From Io17-Chloro-G2 sp034420695 (GTDB lineage: Bacteria > Chloroflexota > Dehalococcoidia > Lucifugimonadales > UBA3495), in assembly GCA_034420695.1 (NCBI GenBank), contig DAOULB010000042.1, positions 29,106-93,105 of the forward strand: a DNA stretch of 64,000 bases, read 5' to 3'. Every line of letters begins with the position of its first letter. Position 1 is the stretch's first letter. Below are positions 34,208 to 43,043 of this stretch, one piece after another. The notes beneath the pieces are model-generated. The model was given only the letters and a program-made list of their open reading frames with translations. It did not search any database and was not told where the DNA came from. The position numbers were made by a program, and so were the translations under genes.

Positions 34208-35185
34208 GTGGAAGCGCAGGATCGCACCATGCAAGGCAAGGTGTGCTTGGTGACCGGAGCCACTTCGGGCATTGGGAAAGCGGCAGCCTTGGAATTGGCC
34301 AGACGGGGGGCTACTTTGGTGCTGGTGGGCCGCAATAGATTGAAGTGCGAACGCACAGTGGAGGAAATCCAGAGGAGGACCGGTAATGATTCGGTGGAGT
34401 ACCTGTTGGCTGACCTGTCGTACCAGCGGCACATACGGGACTTGGTGCACCAGTTCCAGAGCCGCCACCAGCAACTCCACGTCCTGTTCAACAACGCCGG
34501 CGCGATAGTGCTGACCCGGCAGAGAAGCGGCGACCATATAGAGCTGACTTTTGCCCTGAACCACTTGGGGTACTTCATGCTGACCTGCATGTTGTTGGAC
34601 ACTATGAAGGCCAGCGCGCCGTCGAGGATAATCAACGTTTCTTCCGACGCCCATCAGCGGGCAATCCTGGAACTTGACGACCTGCAGTGCCAGCGGGAAT
34701 ACCGGGGCTTCTGGACCTACGCCCGGTCGAAGCTGGCCAATATTCTCTTCACCTATGAGTTGGCCAGGAGGCTGGAAGGAACGGGAGTCACCGTAAACGC
34801 CTACCATCCAGGCTTGGTCGCTACCAACTTTCTCGGGAACAACGGGCTGTTGGGAAAATTCCTGGCGCTGTTTCTGAAGGTAAGGGGCAGAAGCCCTGAA
34901 CTGGGCGCCGATACCGGGGTGTTCCTAGCGACCTCCCGGGACGTGGAACGGGTGTCGGGCCAGTATTTCGTGGACCGGCAACCGGCGGTGTCCTCGGTGA
35001 TGTCCTACGACAGGGAGATTGCCAAGGGACTGTGGGACGCCAGCCTGAAGCTGACCGGCTTGGAAGACATCCCATATCCGGGTAGTATCAGCCCCCAGTC
35101 CTTGGCTGGGGATGATCCTGCTGAAAGCACCGAGCCAGCGGAGATTACTCAAACGGCGGAGGGCGGACAGTCCAGCGCGGACTAA
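34208..35185 (+). CDS. Short-chain dehydrogenase (retinol dehydrogenase-like)
   Basis: 325 aa from a GTG at 34208 that is seven bases after GGGGAGG; the ATG seven codons later is an alternative. VCLVTGATSGIGKAAALELA, HVLFNNAGA and FWTYARSKLANILF supply cofactor, structural and Tyr-Lys motifs; Ser is in IINVSSDAH. The layout resembles retinol dehydrogenase/WWOX-type SDRs. It starts a run of co-directed genes (FAD oxidase, MFS, UDG). Confidence 0.87.
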   Translation: MEAQDRTMQGKVCLVTGATSGIGKAAALELARRGATLVLVGRNRLKCERTVEEIQRRTGNDSVEYLLADLSYQRHIRDLVHQFQSRHQQLHVLFNNAGAIVLTRQRSGDHIELTFALNHLGYFMLTCMLLDTMKASAPSRIINVSSDAHQRAILELDDLQCQREYRGFWTYARSKLANILFTYELARRLEGTGVTVNAYHPGLVATNFLGNNGLLGKFLALFLKVRGRSPELGADTGVFLATSRDVERVSGQYFVDRQPAVSSVMSYDREIAKGLWDASLKLTGLEDIPYPGSISPQSLAGDDPAESTEPAEITQTAEGGQSSAD

Positions 35186-35213
35186 GCCCTAGACGCATTT
35201 GGAGGCAAGGCAT

Positions 35214-36812
35214 TTGGAAAGACGCAGCTTTTGGGCTTGGGGCCTTGAGTCCACCCAACCCACGGTGGAACAGCGGAGGGAAATGGCGCAGACCATCTCC
35301 CGAAAATACGGTGTGCCGTTGGAGTCCCCGCCCATGCCCACCCACGCTGACTTGGACCTGCGGCGTCCCCGCATTGGCGTCCCTGACTCACTGAAGGAAA
35401 TCTGCTCCACCGACGACCACGACCGCGCCGTTCACACTTACGGGCGCAGCTTTCGTGACCGGGTCAGGGCATTTCGCGCCGACTTCCCCAACCCGGTGGA
35501 CGTGGTGGGCTACCCCCGCAGCGAGGCCGACGTCGAGCGAGTGTTGGAATGGTGCTCGTCCTCGGGACACACGGCCATACCCTACGGGGCTGGCAGTTCG
35601 GTGGTGGGAGGAATCGAGCCGCCGGCGGACTCCAACCCGGTGGTGTCCATCGACGTATCGCTGTTGGACCAAGTGCTGGAAGTGGACGAGGTGTCCCGTT
35701 CGGCCCGCATCCAGGCCGGCGTGTTCGGTCCCGCCTTGGAGAACCAGTTGCGTCCCCACGGTTTCACCCTGCGCCACTTTCCCCAGAGTTTTGAGTTTTC
35801 CACCTTGGGCGGCTGGATAGCCACCCGGTCCGGCGGCCACTACGCCACCAACCACACCCACATCGACGACTTCGTGGAGTCGGTTCGAATGGTCACTCCG
35901 GCAGGGATATGGGAGTCCCGCCGGTTGCCCGGCAGTGGGGCCGGGCCCAGCCCGGACCGCCTGATTATCGGCAGCGAGGGGATCCTGGGCATCATCACCG
36001 AGGCGTGGATGAGGGTGCAGGCCCGCCCGGTGTACCGGGCTTCGGCGGGTGTCACGTTTCCGAGTTTTCAAGCAGGCGCCGAAGCCGCCCGCCGCATCGT
36101 CCAAGCCAAGCTGTGGCCGGCCAATTGCCGGGTGCTGGACCCGGGGGAGGCCGGGGCCGCAGCAGGTCTGAGCGGGCAGGAGTCACTGCTGGTGCTGGGC
36201 TTCGAGTCGGCGGAGGTCCCGCAGGGAGACATGGTCAGGGCTGCCGTCGCAATCGCCCGGGAGGCTGGCGGATTGATAGCGGAAGACGACATAATCGTGT
36301 CCGACGCGCCCGGGAGCGGGGCCGGCCGACAGGGAGCGGTGGGCAACTGGCGGGACTCCTTCGTCAACGCGCCCTACACAAGGAACCTGACCATGGGGTT
36401 GGGGCTGGTGGCGGAAACCCTGGAGACGGCCATCACTTGGGACCGGTGGCCCGGCTTGGACGCTGCGGTGAGGGAGGCCCTGCGGGACGGCCTGCAGCGG
36501 TTGTGCGGCGGGGGGACCGTCACCTGCCGCTTCACCCACGTCTATCCGGACGGCCCGGCCCCCTACTACACCTTCGAAGGGCTTGCCCGCCCCGGTTTCG
36601 AGATAGAAATCGTCGATGAGTTGAAGGCCTTGGCGTCCAAGGCCCTGATCGATGCGGGCGGCACCATCACTCACCACCATGCCGTGGGCCGGGTGCACCG
36701 TCCTTGGTACAATGAGCAGCGCCCCGACCCCTTCGCCGAAGCCCTGAGGGCGGCCAAAGCTGCCTTGGACCCCAACGGAGTGCTTAATCCCGGCGTTCTG
36801 ATTGACCCCTAG
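35214..36812 (+). CDS. FAD-binding oxidase, alkyldihydroxyacetonephosphate synthase-like
   Basis: 532 aa from a TTG at 35214 placed eight bases after GGAGG; another TTG at 35199 is less well placed. FAD-binding type 4 domain at about 90-270 (IPYGAGSSVVGG..., FSTLGGWIATRSGGHYA). The C-terminus has GGTITHHHAVGRVHRPWY, the His-rich motif of alkyl-DHAP synthase, the ether-lipid enzyme. The start FWAWGLES is also typical of that group. Ether-lipid synthesis or a related C-O bond reaction is inference; no other plasmalogen genes are nearby. Confidence 0.82.
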   Translation: MERRSFWAWGLESTQPTVEQRREMAQTISRKYGVPLESPPMPTHADLDLRRPRIGVPDSLKEICSTDDHDRAVHTYGRSFRDRVRAFRADFPNPVDVVGYPRSEADVERVLEWCSSSGHTAIPYGAGSSVVGGIEPPADSNPVVSIDVSLLDQVLEVDEVSRSARIQAGVFGPALENQLRPHGFTLRHFPQSFEFSTLGGWIATRSGGHYATNHTHIDDFVESVRMVTPAGIWESRRLPGSGAGPSPDRLIIGSEGILGIITEAWMRVQARPVYRASAGVTFPSFQAGAEAARRIVQAKLWPANCRVLDPGEAGAAAGLSGQESLLVLGFESAEVPQGDMVRAAVAIAREAGGLIAEDDIIVSDAPGSGAGRQGAVGNWRDSFVNAPYTRNLTMGLGLVAETLETAITWDRWPGLDAAVREALRDGLQRLCGGGTVTCRFTHVYPDGPAPYYTFEGLARPGFEIEIVDELKALASKALIDAGGTITHHHAVGRVHRPWYNEQRPDPFAEALRAAKAALDPNGVLNPGVLIDP

Positions 36813-36862
36813 AGGCAAAGAGGGGCGCAGGGTGTTAGTTGCTGTGCCAGCCAGGAGGCTGA

Positions 36863-38194
36863 ATGCCCAAGGTTAGTTTGAGCCCGGCCAACTTGGTGGT
36901 GGCGAACCGGCCGATTCACTACGCTTGGGTCATTGTAGGCGTGGCGTCGGTGATGTGGGTGACGAGCTCGTCCATTCGCTTCGCCATCAGTCTACTGGTG
37001 CCCTACCTGCAGGACCCAGACGGGGCTTTCGGCTGGTCGTACTTTGCCATCGCCTTGGCTTTCACCCTGCAATGGGTGTTGTCGGGAACCTTGGCGCCGG
37101 CGGCGGGATGGCTCGGCGACCGGTACGGCGTGCGCAAGATTATGCTGGCGGGAGCCGTCCTGTACATCGTGGGCATGCTGCTCACCGGGGCGATGGAACA
37201 CCTGTGGCAGTTCCTGTTCTACTTTGGTGTCCTGATGGGCGCCTCCATGGCCATTTTCCAAGTGGCGCTGATTACAGGGGTTACCCTGTGGTTCAGGAGG
37301 CACTTGGGGGTGGCAATGGGGCTGCTGCAAGGGTTCCAGGGACTGGGCACCGTGGTTGCCATCGGGATGGTGTACTTCCTGTTTACCGGCTTGGGCTGGC
37401 AATGGACCTTCTGGGTCCCGGGAGTGGCCGGCGGCGTGATTCTGCTCTTGGCGATTGGCCTGTTTCATAACGAGCCCGCTTCCCTGAGGTTGAGACCGCT
37501 GGGAGCCGACGACGCGCAGCCCATACGAAGGCTGCAGAACAACAACCTGTCCAAGCTGAGGACACGGGCATTCCTGAAGGAGGCCCAGAGGACCAGCGCT
37601 TTTTGGAACTTGGTTGGTATCCATTTCTGGGGATGCGCCGGGCACAATATTATCCTGATTTTCGTGGTGGCCATGGCCGTGGAGCGGGGAGTGTCGCCGG
37701 CGATGGGGGCCGGAATATACGCGCTGCTCACCGCCGTCAGCACCATCACCCGCTTTGCGGTGCCGGTGGTCTCGGATAGGTTGGGCAGCAAGCTGGCCAT
37801 GGGGGTGTGCTTCTTCCTGCAGACCGCTCCCGTCTTGATGCTGCTGGTGGCCCACGATGCCTGGATGTTCTACCTGTTTGCCGTTCTATTCGGGATTGGA
37901 CTGGGCGGTGAGATGAGCGCCTTCCCAATCATCAACCGCCAGTACTACGGGGATGCCCCCTCGGGCACCACCTACGGCTGGCAGACCTTGGGCGGCGGGA
38001 TTGGCATGGCCATGGGCCCGCTGTTGGCCGGTCTCATCTGGACCCAAACCGGTTCTTACACCGGTGCTGTTCTGCTGTCCTTTGCTTTGAGCTTGGTGGG
38101 AGTCATTTCCATCATTGCCCTGCCCTCCACGTCCCATCACTTGATACCCGGCTGGGATGAGTCCCTGCCTCCCGAGGCCAGGACTGCGGCATGA
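36863..38194 (+). CDS. MFS transporter (monocarboxylate/oxalate-formate type)
   Basis: 443 aa, twelve hydrophobic segments in two halves split by a basic loop at about 205-240. The motif A-like GWLGDRYGVRKIMLAGA lies between helices 2 and 3. Its style resembles OFA-type carboxylate transporters. The last four bases (ATGA) overlap the uracil-DNA glycosylase start. Confidence 0.87.
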   Translation: MPKVSLSPANLVVANRPIHYAWVIVGVASVMWVTSSSIRFAISLLVPYLQDPDGAFGWSYFAIALAFTLQWVLSGTLAPAAGWLGDRYGVRKIMLAGAVLYIVGMLLTGAMEHLWQFLFYFGVLMGASMAIFQVALITGVTLWFRRHLGVAMGLLQGFQGLGTVVAIGMVYFLFTGLGWQWTFWVPGVAGGVILLLAIGLFHNEPASLRLRPLGADDAQPIRRLQNNNLSKLRTRAFLKEAQRTSAFWNLVGIHFWGCAGHNIILIFVVAMAVERGVSPAMGAGIYALLTAVSTITRFAVPVVSDRLGSKLAMGVCFFLQTAPVLMLLVAHDAWMFYLFAVLFGIGLGGEMSAFPIINRQYYGDAPSGTTYGWQTLGGGIGMAMGPLLAGLIWTQTGSYTGAVLLSFALSLVGVISIIALPSTSHHLIPGWDESLPPEARTAA

Positions 38195-38916
38195 GTCCGG
38201 GCGGAGATGCGGTTGACTTGGCACAGGCTGGCGACCGGCTCCGGGACTTGGGGCAGAGGATTGTATCCTGCCGGCATTGCCCCCGGCTGGTGGAACACCG
38301 GGAGAAGATAGGGCAGGTCAAGCGGGCCAGCTACGCTGGTTGGGAATATTGGGCCAAGCCCATCACCGGGTTCGGTGACTTGGAGGCGCAGTTGATGGTG
38401 GTGGGGCTGGCCCCTGCCGCCCACGGAGGCAACCGCACCGGCAGGGTGTTCAGCGGGGATGCATCGGCCAGCTTCCTGATGGCCGGCCTGCACCGGGCCG
38501 GCTTTGCCAACCAGCCCAATTCCGACCACCGGGACGACGGCTTGGTGTTACACAACGCCTATCTTAGCGCCGCAGTCCGTTGCGTTCCGCCGGGGGACCG
38601 ACCGACCACCCAAGAACAGCACGACTGCCTGCCTTTCCTGGTAGAGGAGCTGAAGATAATGCCCCGTCTGACCACGGTGCTGGCCTTGGGCCACGTGGCC
38701 TTCCGGGCTTGCTTGAGGGCTTTAGCCGAGATCACCGGCAGCCCACAGCGGGCCAAGTTCGGCCACGGCTCGTGGCACGACTTGGGGCCCGGGCTTCCGG
38801 CCTTGGCGGGGAGCTACCACCCCAGCCCCCGCAACACCAACACCGGCCGCCTGACCATGGACAGTTTCGTGGATGTGCTGCTGGACGTGAGAACCAGGGC
38901 CGGCATAATAGTGTAA
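38191..38916 (+). CDS. Type 5 uracil-DNA glycosylase (UdgB)
   Basis: 241 aa, start overlapping the MFS stop. VVGLAPAAHGGNRTGRVFSGD is the UdgB active-site block and GSYHPSPRNTNTGRLT the second conserved block. Cysteines in CRHC, RCVPP and HDCLPF would ligate the [4Fe-4S] cluster. The enzyme removes uracil and related damaged bases from DNA. Confidence 0.92.
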   Translation: MSPGGDAVDLAQAGDRLRDLGQRIVSCRHCPRLVEHREKIGQVKRASYAGWEYWAKPITGFGDLEAQLMVVGLAPAAHGGNRTGRVFSGDASASFLMAGLHRAGFANQPNSDHRDDGLVLHNAYLSAAVRCVPPGDRPTTQEQHDCLPFLVEELKIMPRLTTVLALGHVAFRACLRALAEITGSPQRAKFGHGSWHDLGPGLPALAGSYHPSPRNTNTGRLTMDSFVDVLLDVRTRAGIIV

Positions 38917-38957
38917 AATAGCACAATTATGCCGACAAAGGACCAGAGCGAGTAACC

Positions 38958-39320
38958 ATGCAAGAACGAACGCTCAAGTACAAGAATGCCAGCAGGCCCT
39001 TGTTGGAACAAGGAATGAGAGAACTGGCAGCCGGCGACCTAAGGCAGGCGTCAGAGAAAGGCTGGGGCGCGGTAGCCGAGATGATCAAGGCCGTGGCCGA
39101 GCTAAGGGGCTGGGAGCACAACGACCATGCCAAGTTGCATCAGGTGGTCGGCAGGGTAGTGGACGAGGCCGGGGATAAGGAGATTTTTGACCTGTTCAGC
39201 TCTGCGACTGCCTTGCACGTAAACTTTTACGAAGACTGGTCCCCCCACAACGAGGTGGCCCGTGGGTTGGAAAACGTAGACCTGTTTCTTCGCAAGCTGG
39301 AAGTGATGCTGCCGCAATAG
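38958..39320 (+). CDS. PaREP1-like/HEPN-type small helical protein, second copy
   Basis: 120 aa. GDLRQASEKGWGAVAEMIKAV is nearly the same as the core of the protein at 18780-19151, and ALHVNFYEDW corresponds to its DLHGNYYKRK. Outside these blocks the two have diverged. No nucleotidyltransferase partner is adjacent. Function unknown. Confidence 0.65.
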   Translation: MQERTLKYKNASRPLLEQGMRELAAGDLRQASEKGWGAVAEMIKAVAELRGWEHNDHAKLHQVVGRVVDEAGDKEIFDLFSSATALHVNFYEDWSPHNEVARGLENVDLFLRKLEVMLPQ

Positions 39321-39377
39321 CAAGGGCGAGACGGAAGCGGCAAAGCGGCGGGGAGAAGGGCGGGACTGTTTCCGGAC

Positions 39378-39806
39378 CTATCCTTGGCCCCGGGCAGCCT
39401 CGACGTTGTCCTGGATGAAGTCCACCAGGTCCTGGGTGAAGGTGCCTACCGGGAACACACCCTGAACACCCAGGGCTTTCAGGGGCTCGACGTCCTGCTC
39501 CGGTATGGTGCCTCCCACCAATAGCAGCAGGTTTCCCAGCAACTGCCGGTCTTCCAGGGCCTCGGTCAGTCGTGGAATGAGGCGCATGTGGGCCCCGGAC
39601 AGGACACTGATCCCCACCACGTCGGCGTCTTCTTGCAGGGCTGCTTGGGCCACCTGCTGCGGCGTGACCCGCATCCCCAGATACACCACTTCCATACCGG
39701 CGTCGCGGAAGGCCCGGGCGATGATTTTCACGCCGCGGTCGTGGCCGTCCAAGCCCAGCTTGGCCAGCAGGACTTTGACGTTGTTTCCGGAATCTGAAGT
39801 AGTCAT
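39378..39806 (-). CDS. B12-binding small subunit of acyl-CoA mutase (HcmB/McmB-like)
   Basis: 142 aa. VLLAKLGLDGHDRGVKIIARAF carries the DxHxxG cobalamin motif with the lower-ligand His, then SVLSGAHM and VGGTIPEQD, the S-L and GG motifs of base-off/His-on domains. It binds adenosylcobalamin and pairs with the large subunit encoded 27 bases upstream. The separate small chain is the arrangement known for 2-hydroxyisobutyryl-CoA mutase. Confidence 0.92.
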   Translation of the reverse strand: MTTSDSGNNVKVLLAKLGLDGHDRGVKIIARAFRDAGMEVVYLGMRVTPQQVAQAALQEDADVVGISVLSGAHMRLIPRLTEALEDRQLLGNLLLLVGGTIPEQDVEPLKALGVQGVFPVGTFTQDLVDFIQDNVEAARGQG

Positions 39807-39833
39807 TGGGCGCGGTTCCTTGAAAGCTACGGC

Positions 39834-41462
39834 CTAGAAGACGCCTGGGTCGACGTATTCGCCGTAAACGTCCCGGAACACGTCCATGACCTCACCTTCG
39901 GTGGCTTGGGACTCCACGGCGTTCAGTACCAAGGGCATAAGGTTTTCGTCCCGTTGTGCCCCGGCCTGCAGGGCTTTCAGGTTCTTGACGACATCGGCGC
40001 CGCTGCGGGAAGAGCGGGCGTCGCCGAGCCGCTGCAACTGGCGGGACTCTTCGGCTTCGTCGAAGTGGAAGACCTCCAGGGAGGCTTCAGACCCGTTGCC
40101 CTGAGACTGGTATGAATTCACGCCGATGATGGAGAGCTTGTTTTCTTCCACGCGGCGCTGGTATTCGTAGGAGGAGCGGGCAATTTCCTGCTCGATGTAG
40201 CCCGACTTCACCGCCTCCAGCATCCCTTGGCGCATGGAACCGCCGCCAATGTCATCTATCTTTTCGATGTATTCCCAAGCTCGGGCTTCCATGTCGTTGG
40301 TCAGGGACTCCAGGAAAGGAGAACCGCCCAAGGGGTCCACGGTGTTGGTCACGCCGCTTTCGTGGGCCAGGATGAGCTGGGTGGCCAGGGAGAGCCGCAT
40401 GGCCTCTTCCGAGGGAATGTCGTAGGCCTCGTCGTAGCCGCTGATGTGCAGCGACTGAGTGCCGCCCATCACCGCCGCCAGTCCCTGCAAGGCCCCTCGG
40501 ACGATATTGTTCTGGGGGTCCTGGCGGTACAGGGTGGAGCCCAGGGTCTGGGTGTGGAACCGCAGCCGCATCGAATTGGGGTCTTGGGCTTGGTAGCGGT
40601 CTTTCATGATACGGGCCCACATCCGGCGGGCGGCCCGGAACTTGGCCACTTCCTCGAAGAAGTCCATGTGGCAGCCGAAGAAAAACGACAGCCGGGGGGC
40701 GAAGCTGTCCACCGGCAGGTCCCGCTGCAACGCCGAGTCCACGTAGGCCATCCCTTGGGCCAGGGTGAAGGCCAGTTCCTGGATGGCGTCGGAGCCGCTC
40801 TCCCGGGTGTGGTAGCCGGATATGGAAATGGTGTACCAGTTGGGCACGTGCTTGGTGCAAAACTCCACGATGTCGGTTGTCAGCTTGAGGGAAGGCTCCG
40901 GCGGCAGCGCAAAGGTCTTCTGCCCGTGGAACTCCTTCAGGGAGTCGTTTTGCACCGTGCCCCGCAGGGCAGGCCAGTCCATCCCCTTGCTCCGGGCCAC
41001 CGACAGGAACATGCCTAGCATGACTATGGCCGGGTGGTTGATGGTCATGGAGACGCTGACCTGCCCCAAGTCTATTCCGTCGAACAGGTCGTGCATGTCG
41101 GAGAGGGTGTCCACCGCCACGCCCAGCCGGCCCACTTCGCCGTCGGACAGCTCGTGGTCCGAGTCCAGCCCAGTGAGGGTTGGGTGGTCGAAGTCGGTGC
41201 TGATGCCGGTCTGGCCGTGGCTCAGCAGGAACTGGTAGCGCTGGTTGGTCGCTTGGGCGGTGCCGAAGCCGGCAATCTGGCGCCGGGTCCACAGCCTTTC
41301 CCGGTACATCGAGGGATATGCCCCCCGGGTGTAGGGGTATTCTCCCGGCGAACCCACGTCTTCCCGGAAGTCGCGGTCCTTCAGATCTTCCGGGCCGTAG
41401 AGGGCATTGAGGCCGATGCCGGACAGGGTCCGGAAGGGCTCATTTTCGGAGTGTTGTTGCAT
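39834..41462 (-). CDS. Acyl-CoA mutase large subunit, 2-hydroxyisobutyryl-CoA mutase-like
   Basis: 542 aa, a TIM barrel acyl-CoA mutase subunit (YPYTRGAYPSMYRERLW, SISGYHTRESGSDA, QSLHISGYDEA). The residues that set substrate choice are not those of methylmalonyl-CoA mutase. Ile63 replaces the Tyr of WTIRQYAGF, Asp90 lies in GQTGISTDFD, and Gln181 replaces the specificity Arg. These match Ile90, Asp117 and Gln208 of 2-hydroxyisobutyryl-CoA mutase (HcmA), with identical spacing. It probably interconverts a 3-hydroxyacyl-CoA and a branched 2-hydroxyacyl-CoA. No MeaB-type chaperone gene is adjacent. Confidence 0.85.
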   Translation of the reverse strand: MQQHSENEPFRTLSGIGLNALYGPEDLKDRDFREDVGSPGEYPYTRGAYPSMYRERLWTRRQIAGFGTAQATNQRYQFLLSHGQTGISTDFDHPTLTGLDSDHELSDGEVGRLGVAVDTLSDMHDLFDGIDLGQVSVSMTINHPAIVMLGMFLSVARSKGMDWPALRGTVQNDSLKEFHGQKTFALPPEPSLKLTTDIVEFCTKHVPNWYTISISGYHTRESGSDAIQELAFTLAQGMAYVDSALQRDLPVDSFAPRLSFFFGCHMDFFEEVAKFRAARRMWARIMKDRYQAQDPNSMRLRFHTQTLGSTLYRQDPQNNIVRGALQGLAAVMGGTQSLHISGYDEAYDIPSEEAMRLSLATQLILAHESGVTNTVDPLGGSPFLESLTNDMEARAWEYIEKIDDIGGGSMRQGMLEAVKSGYIEQEIARSSYEYQRRVEENKLSIIGVNSYQSQGNGSEASLEVFHFDEAEESRQLQRLGDARSSRSGADVVKNLKALQAGAQRDENLMPLVLNAVESQATEGEVMDVFRDVYGEYVDPGVF

Positions 41463-41473
41463 AAGCCGGGCGT

Positions 41474-42355
41474 TTACCTCTGTCGGACGTACTTGTCGAT
41501 GCTCTTTTCGGCGGTCAGGGCCAAGTATATGTCGCCGTGGGAGTCCACCCAGGAACCGTGGGCGGAGCGGGAAGGCCAGCGGGCCAGCACGTTGCCATCG
41601 CCGTCCAGCACACTCATCTGGGGTGATTCGCCATTCAGTCCCACCCGCTCACTGATGACAAAGTTGCCCTCGCTGTCTTGGGAGATGTCCAGCGGGCGCT
41701 GCATGTCGGTCCACATGGTGACGTATTCGCCCTCGGCGGTGAATACCTGGATGCGGCTGTTTTCCCGGTCGCACAGGTAGATGCGCCCGTCTTGGCCGAC
41801 AATCAGGCTGTGGGGCAGGTGGAACTCGTTGGGGCCGCCCTTGCCCGGCTCGCCCCAAGAGTGGACCAGGGAGCCGTCCTTGGTGAAGCGGTGGACCCGG
41901 GCGTTGCGGTAGCCGTCGGAGATGTAGAGATCGCCGGAGGGATGGGGCACCATCTCAGTGATGAAGTTGAAGGGACCGGCGGAACGGGGGCAGACCGCTC
42001 CCACCTCCTCACAGCCGGTGTCGGAGTAGACGCCGTGCTCCCCGATAATCTGTAGCGGCTTGCCGTCCAGGGTGTAGCGCATGGCAGTGGAGCCTTCCCG
42101 GTCGGTGACGTAAACGATGTCGTCCTTGATGAACAGGCCATGAGGGCTGACGAAATTCCCGTTGCCCCAGGAGCTGAGGTAGTTGCCGTCCCGGTCGAAA
42201 ATCACGACAGGCGGTTCGGCCCTCTGGAAGGCGTACACCCGGTCCTGGGAGTCGGTGGCGATGGCGCTGACGGTGCCGAATTCCTGCCCCGGGGGCAGCT
42301 TGGCCCAGTCTTGAATCAAGGTGTAGGTGAACTTGCCCGATCCTACGGTGGTCAT
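41474..42355 (-). CDS. NHL-repeat beta-propeller protein
   Basis: 293 aa, AGGAGAG upstream of the ATG. About six NHL-type blades, for example PHPSGDLYISDGYRNARVHR and GQDGRIYLCDRENSRIQVFT. It resembles the lyase domain of peptidyl-alpha-hydroxyglycine alpha-amidating lyase, as many bacterial NHL proteins do. No signal peptide is seen. It lies 11 bases upstream of the mutase gene, so the three genes probably form one operon. Confidence 0.8.
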   Translation of the reverse strand: MTTVGSGKFTYTLIQDWAKLPPGQEFGTVSAIATDSQDRVYAFQRAEPPVVIFDRDGNYLSSWGNGNFVSPHGLFIKDDIVYVTDREGSTAMRYTLDGKPLQIIGEHGVYSDTGCEEVGAVCPRSAGPFNFITEMVPHPSGDLYISDGYRNARVHRFTKDGSLVHSWGEPGKGGPNEFHLPHSLIVGQDGRIYLCDRENSRIQVFTAEGEYVTMWTDMQRPLDISQDSEGNFVISERVGLNGESPQMSVLDGDGNVLARWPSRSAHGSWVDSHGDIYLALTAEKSIDKYVRQR

Positions 42356-42452
42356 GTTTGTACTCTCCTGTGTGTTGGGTTGTCCTCTACTCTCGTTCTA
42401 CCAGCATGATACTACAAGGCGTAAGAAACGTAACTGCGGCTTGCAGACTCCT

Positions 42453-43043
42453 TCAGGGACCGGACTGAAGAGCCTGAAGGAATCGTTCGGCATAAGGAGA
42501 GGCTGCCCTGACCTTCGTGGGGTTGAGCTGCGCCAAAATTTCAAAGCTGTGGGAGCTCTTTTTATAGCCACCCTTTGATGTTCCGCGGGCGGCTCGAGAG
42601 AGCGCTTGCTCAACGTCCGCTTTGCGGACTTCTTCGATGGTTGAGTTTCTTGGCAAGTCCTGGCGCCTGAAACCCTGGCCGAAATACGACTCTACGGTGC
42701 TAACGTCAGCCAGGAACCAGGATTCCATGACCTGAACCATCAGGTGACATTGGCTGTCCGTAGATCCGGCTGGACGGTCCCAATTGTCGCTAGTCTTGAG
42801 ATGCTGCCAAGGTCCAAAGGCCGTCACTGGACCTTCGGCATCCACTAGAAGAACGGGCGTTGAACCGCTTTCGGCATGTGATTTAAACCGGTTAAATGCC
42901 TCGCCTCGGCTTCCGCAAGCCTCTACTTGAGGAACTCTTCCAGCCAACCCTGCATTTTCTATGAACTTGGCAAAGCCTCGACGGCAATCCCGGTTCAGCC
43001 CACGGTTTCCTCCACCCTCCACATAAACCTTGACCTTTACCAT
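42453..43043 (-). CDS. DUF4276 protein, TOPRIM-like partner of ATPase
   Basis: 196 aa from the ATG at 43041-43043, overlapping the ATPase stop by seven bases. KVYVEGGGNRGLNRDCRRGF, VLLVDAEGPV and HLMVQVMESWFLAD are the DUF4276 blocks. Their order (Glu after strand 1, D-x-E after strand 3) resembles a TOPRIM/OLD nuclease centre. Paired with an SMC-like ATPase it resembles ATPase-plus-TOPRIM anti-phage modules such as PARIS (AriA-AriB), though AriB belongs to another family. A nuclease role is inference. Confidence 0.78.
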   Translation of the reverse strand: MVKVKVYVEGGGNRGLNRDCRRGFAKFIENAGLAGRVPQVEACGSRGEAFNRFKSHAESGSTPVLLVDAEGPVTAFGPWQHLKTSDNWDRPAGSTDSQCHLMVQVMESWFLADVSTVESYFGQGFRRQDLPRNSTIEEVRKADVEQALSRAARGTSKGGYKKSSHSFEILAQLNPTKVRAASPYAERFLQALQSGP

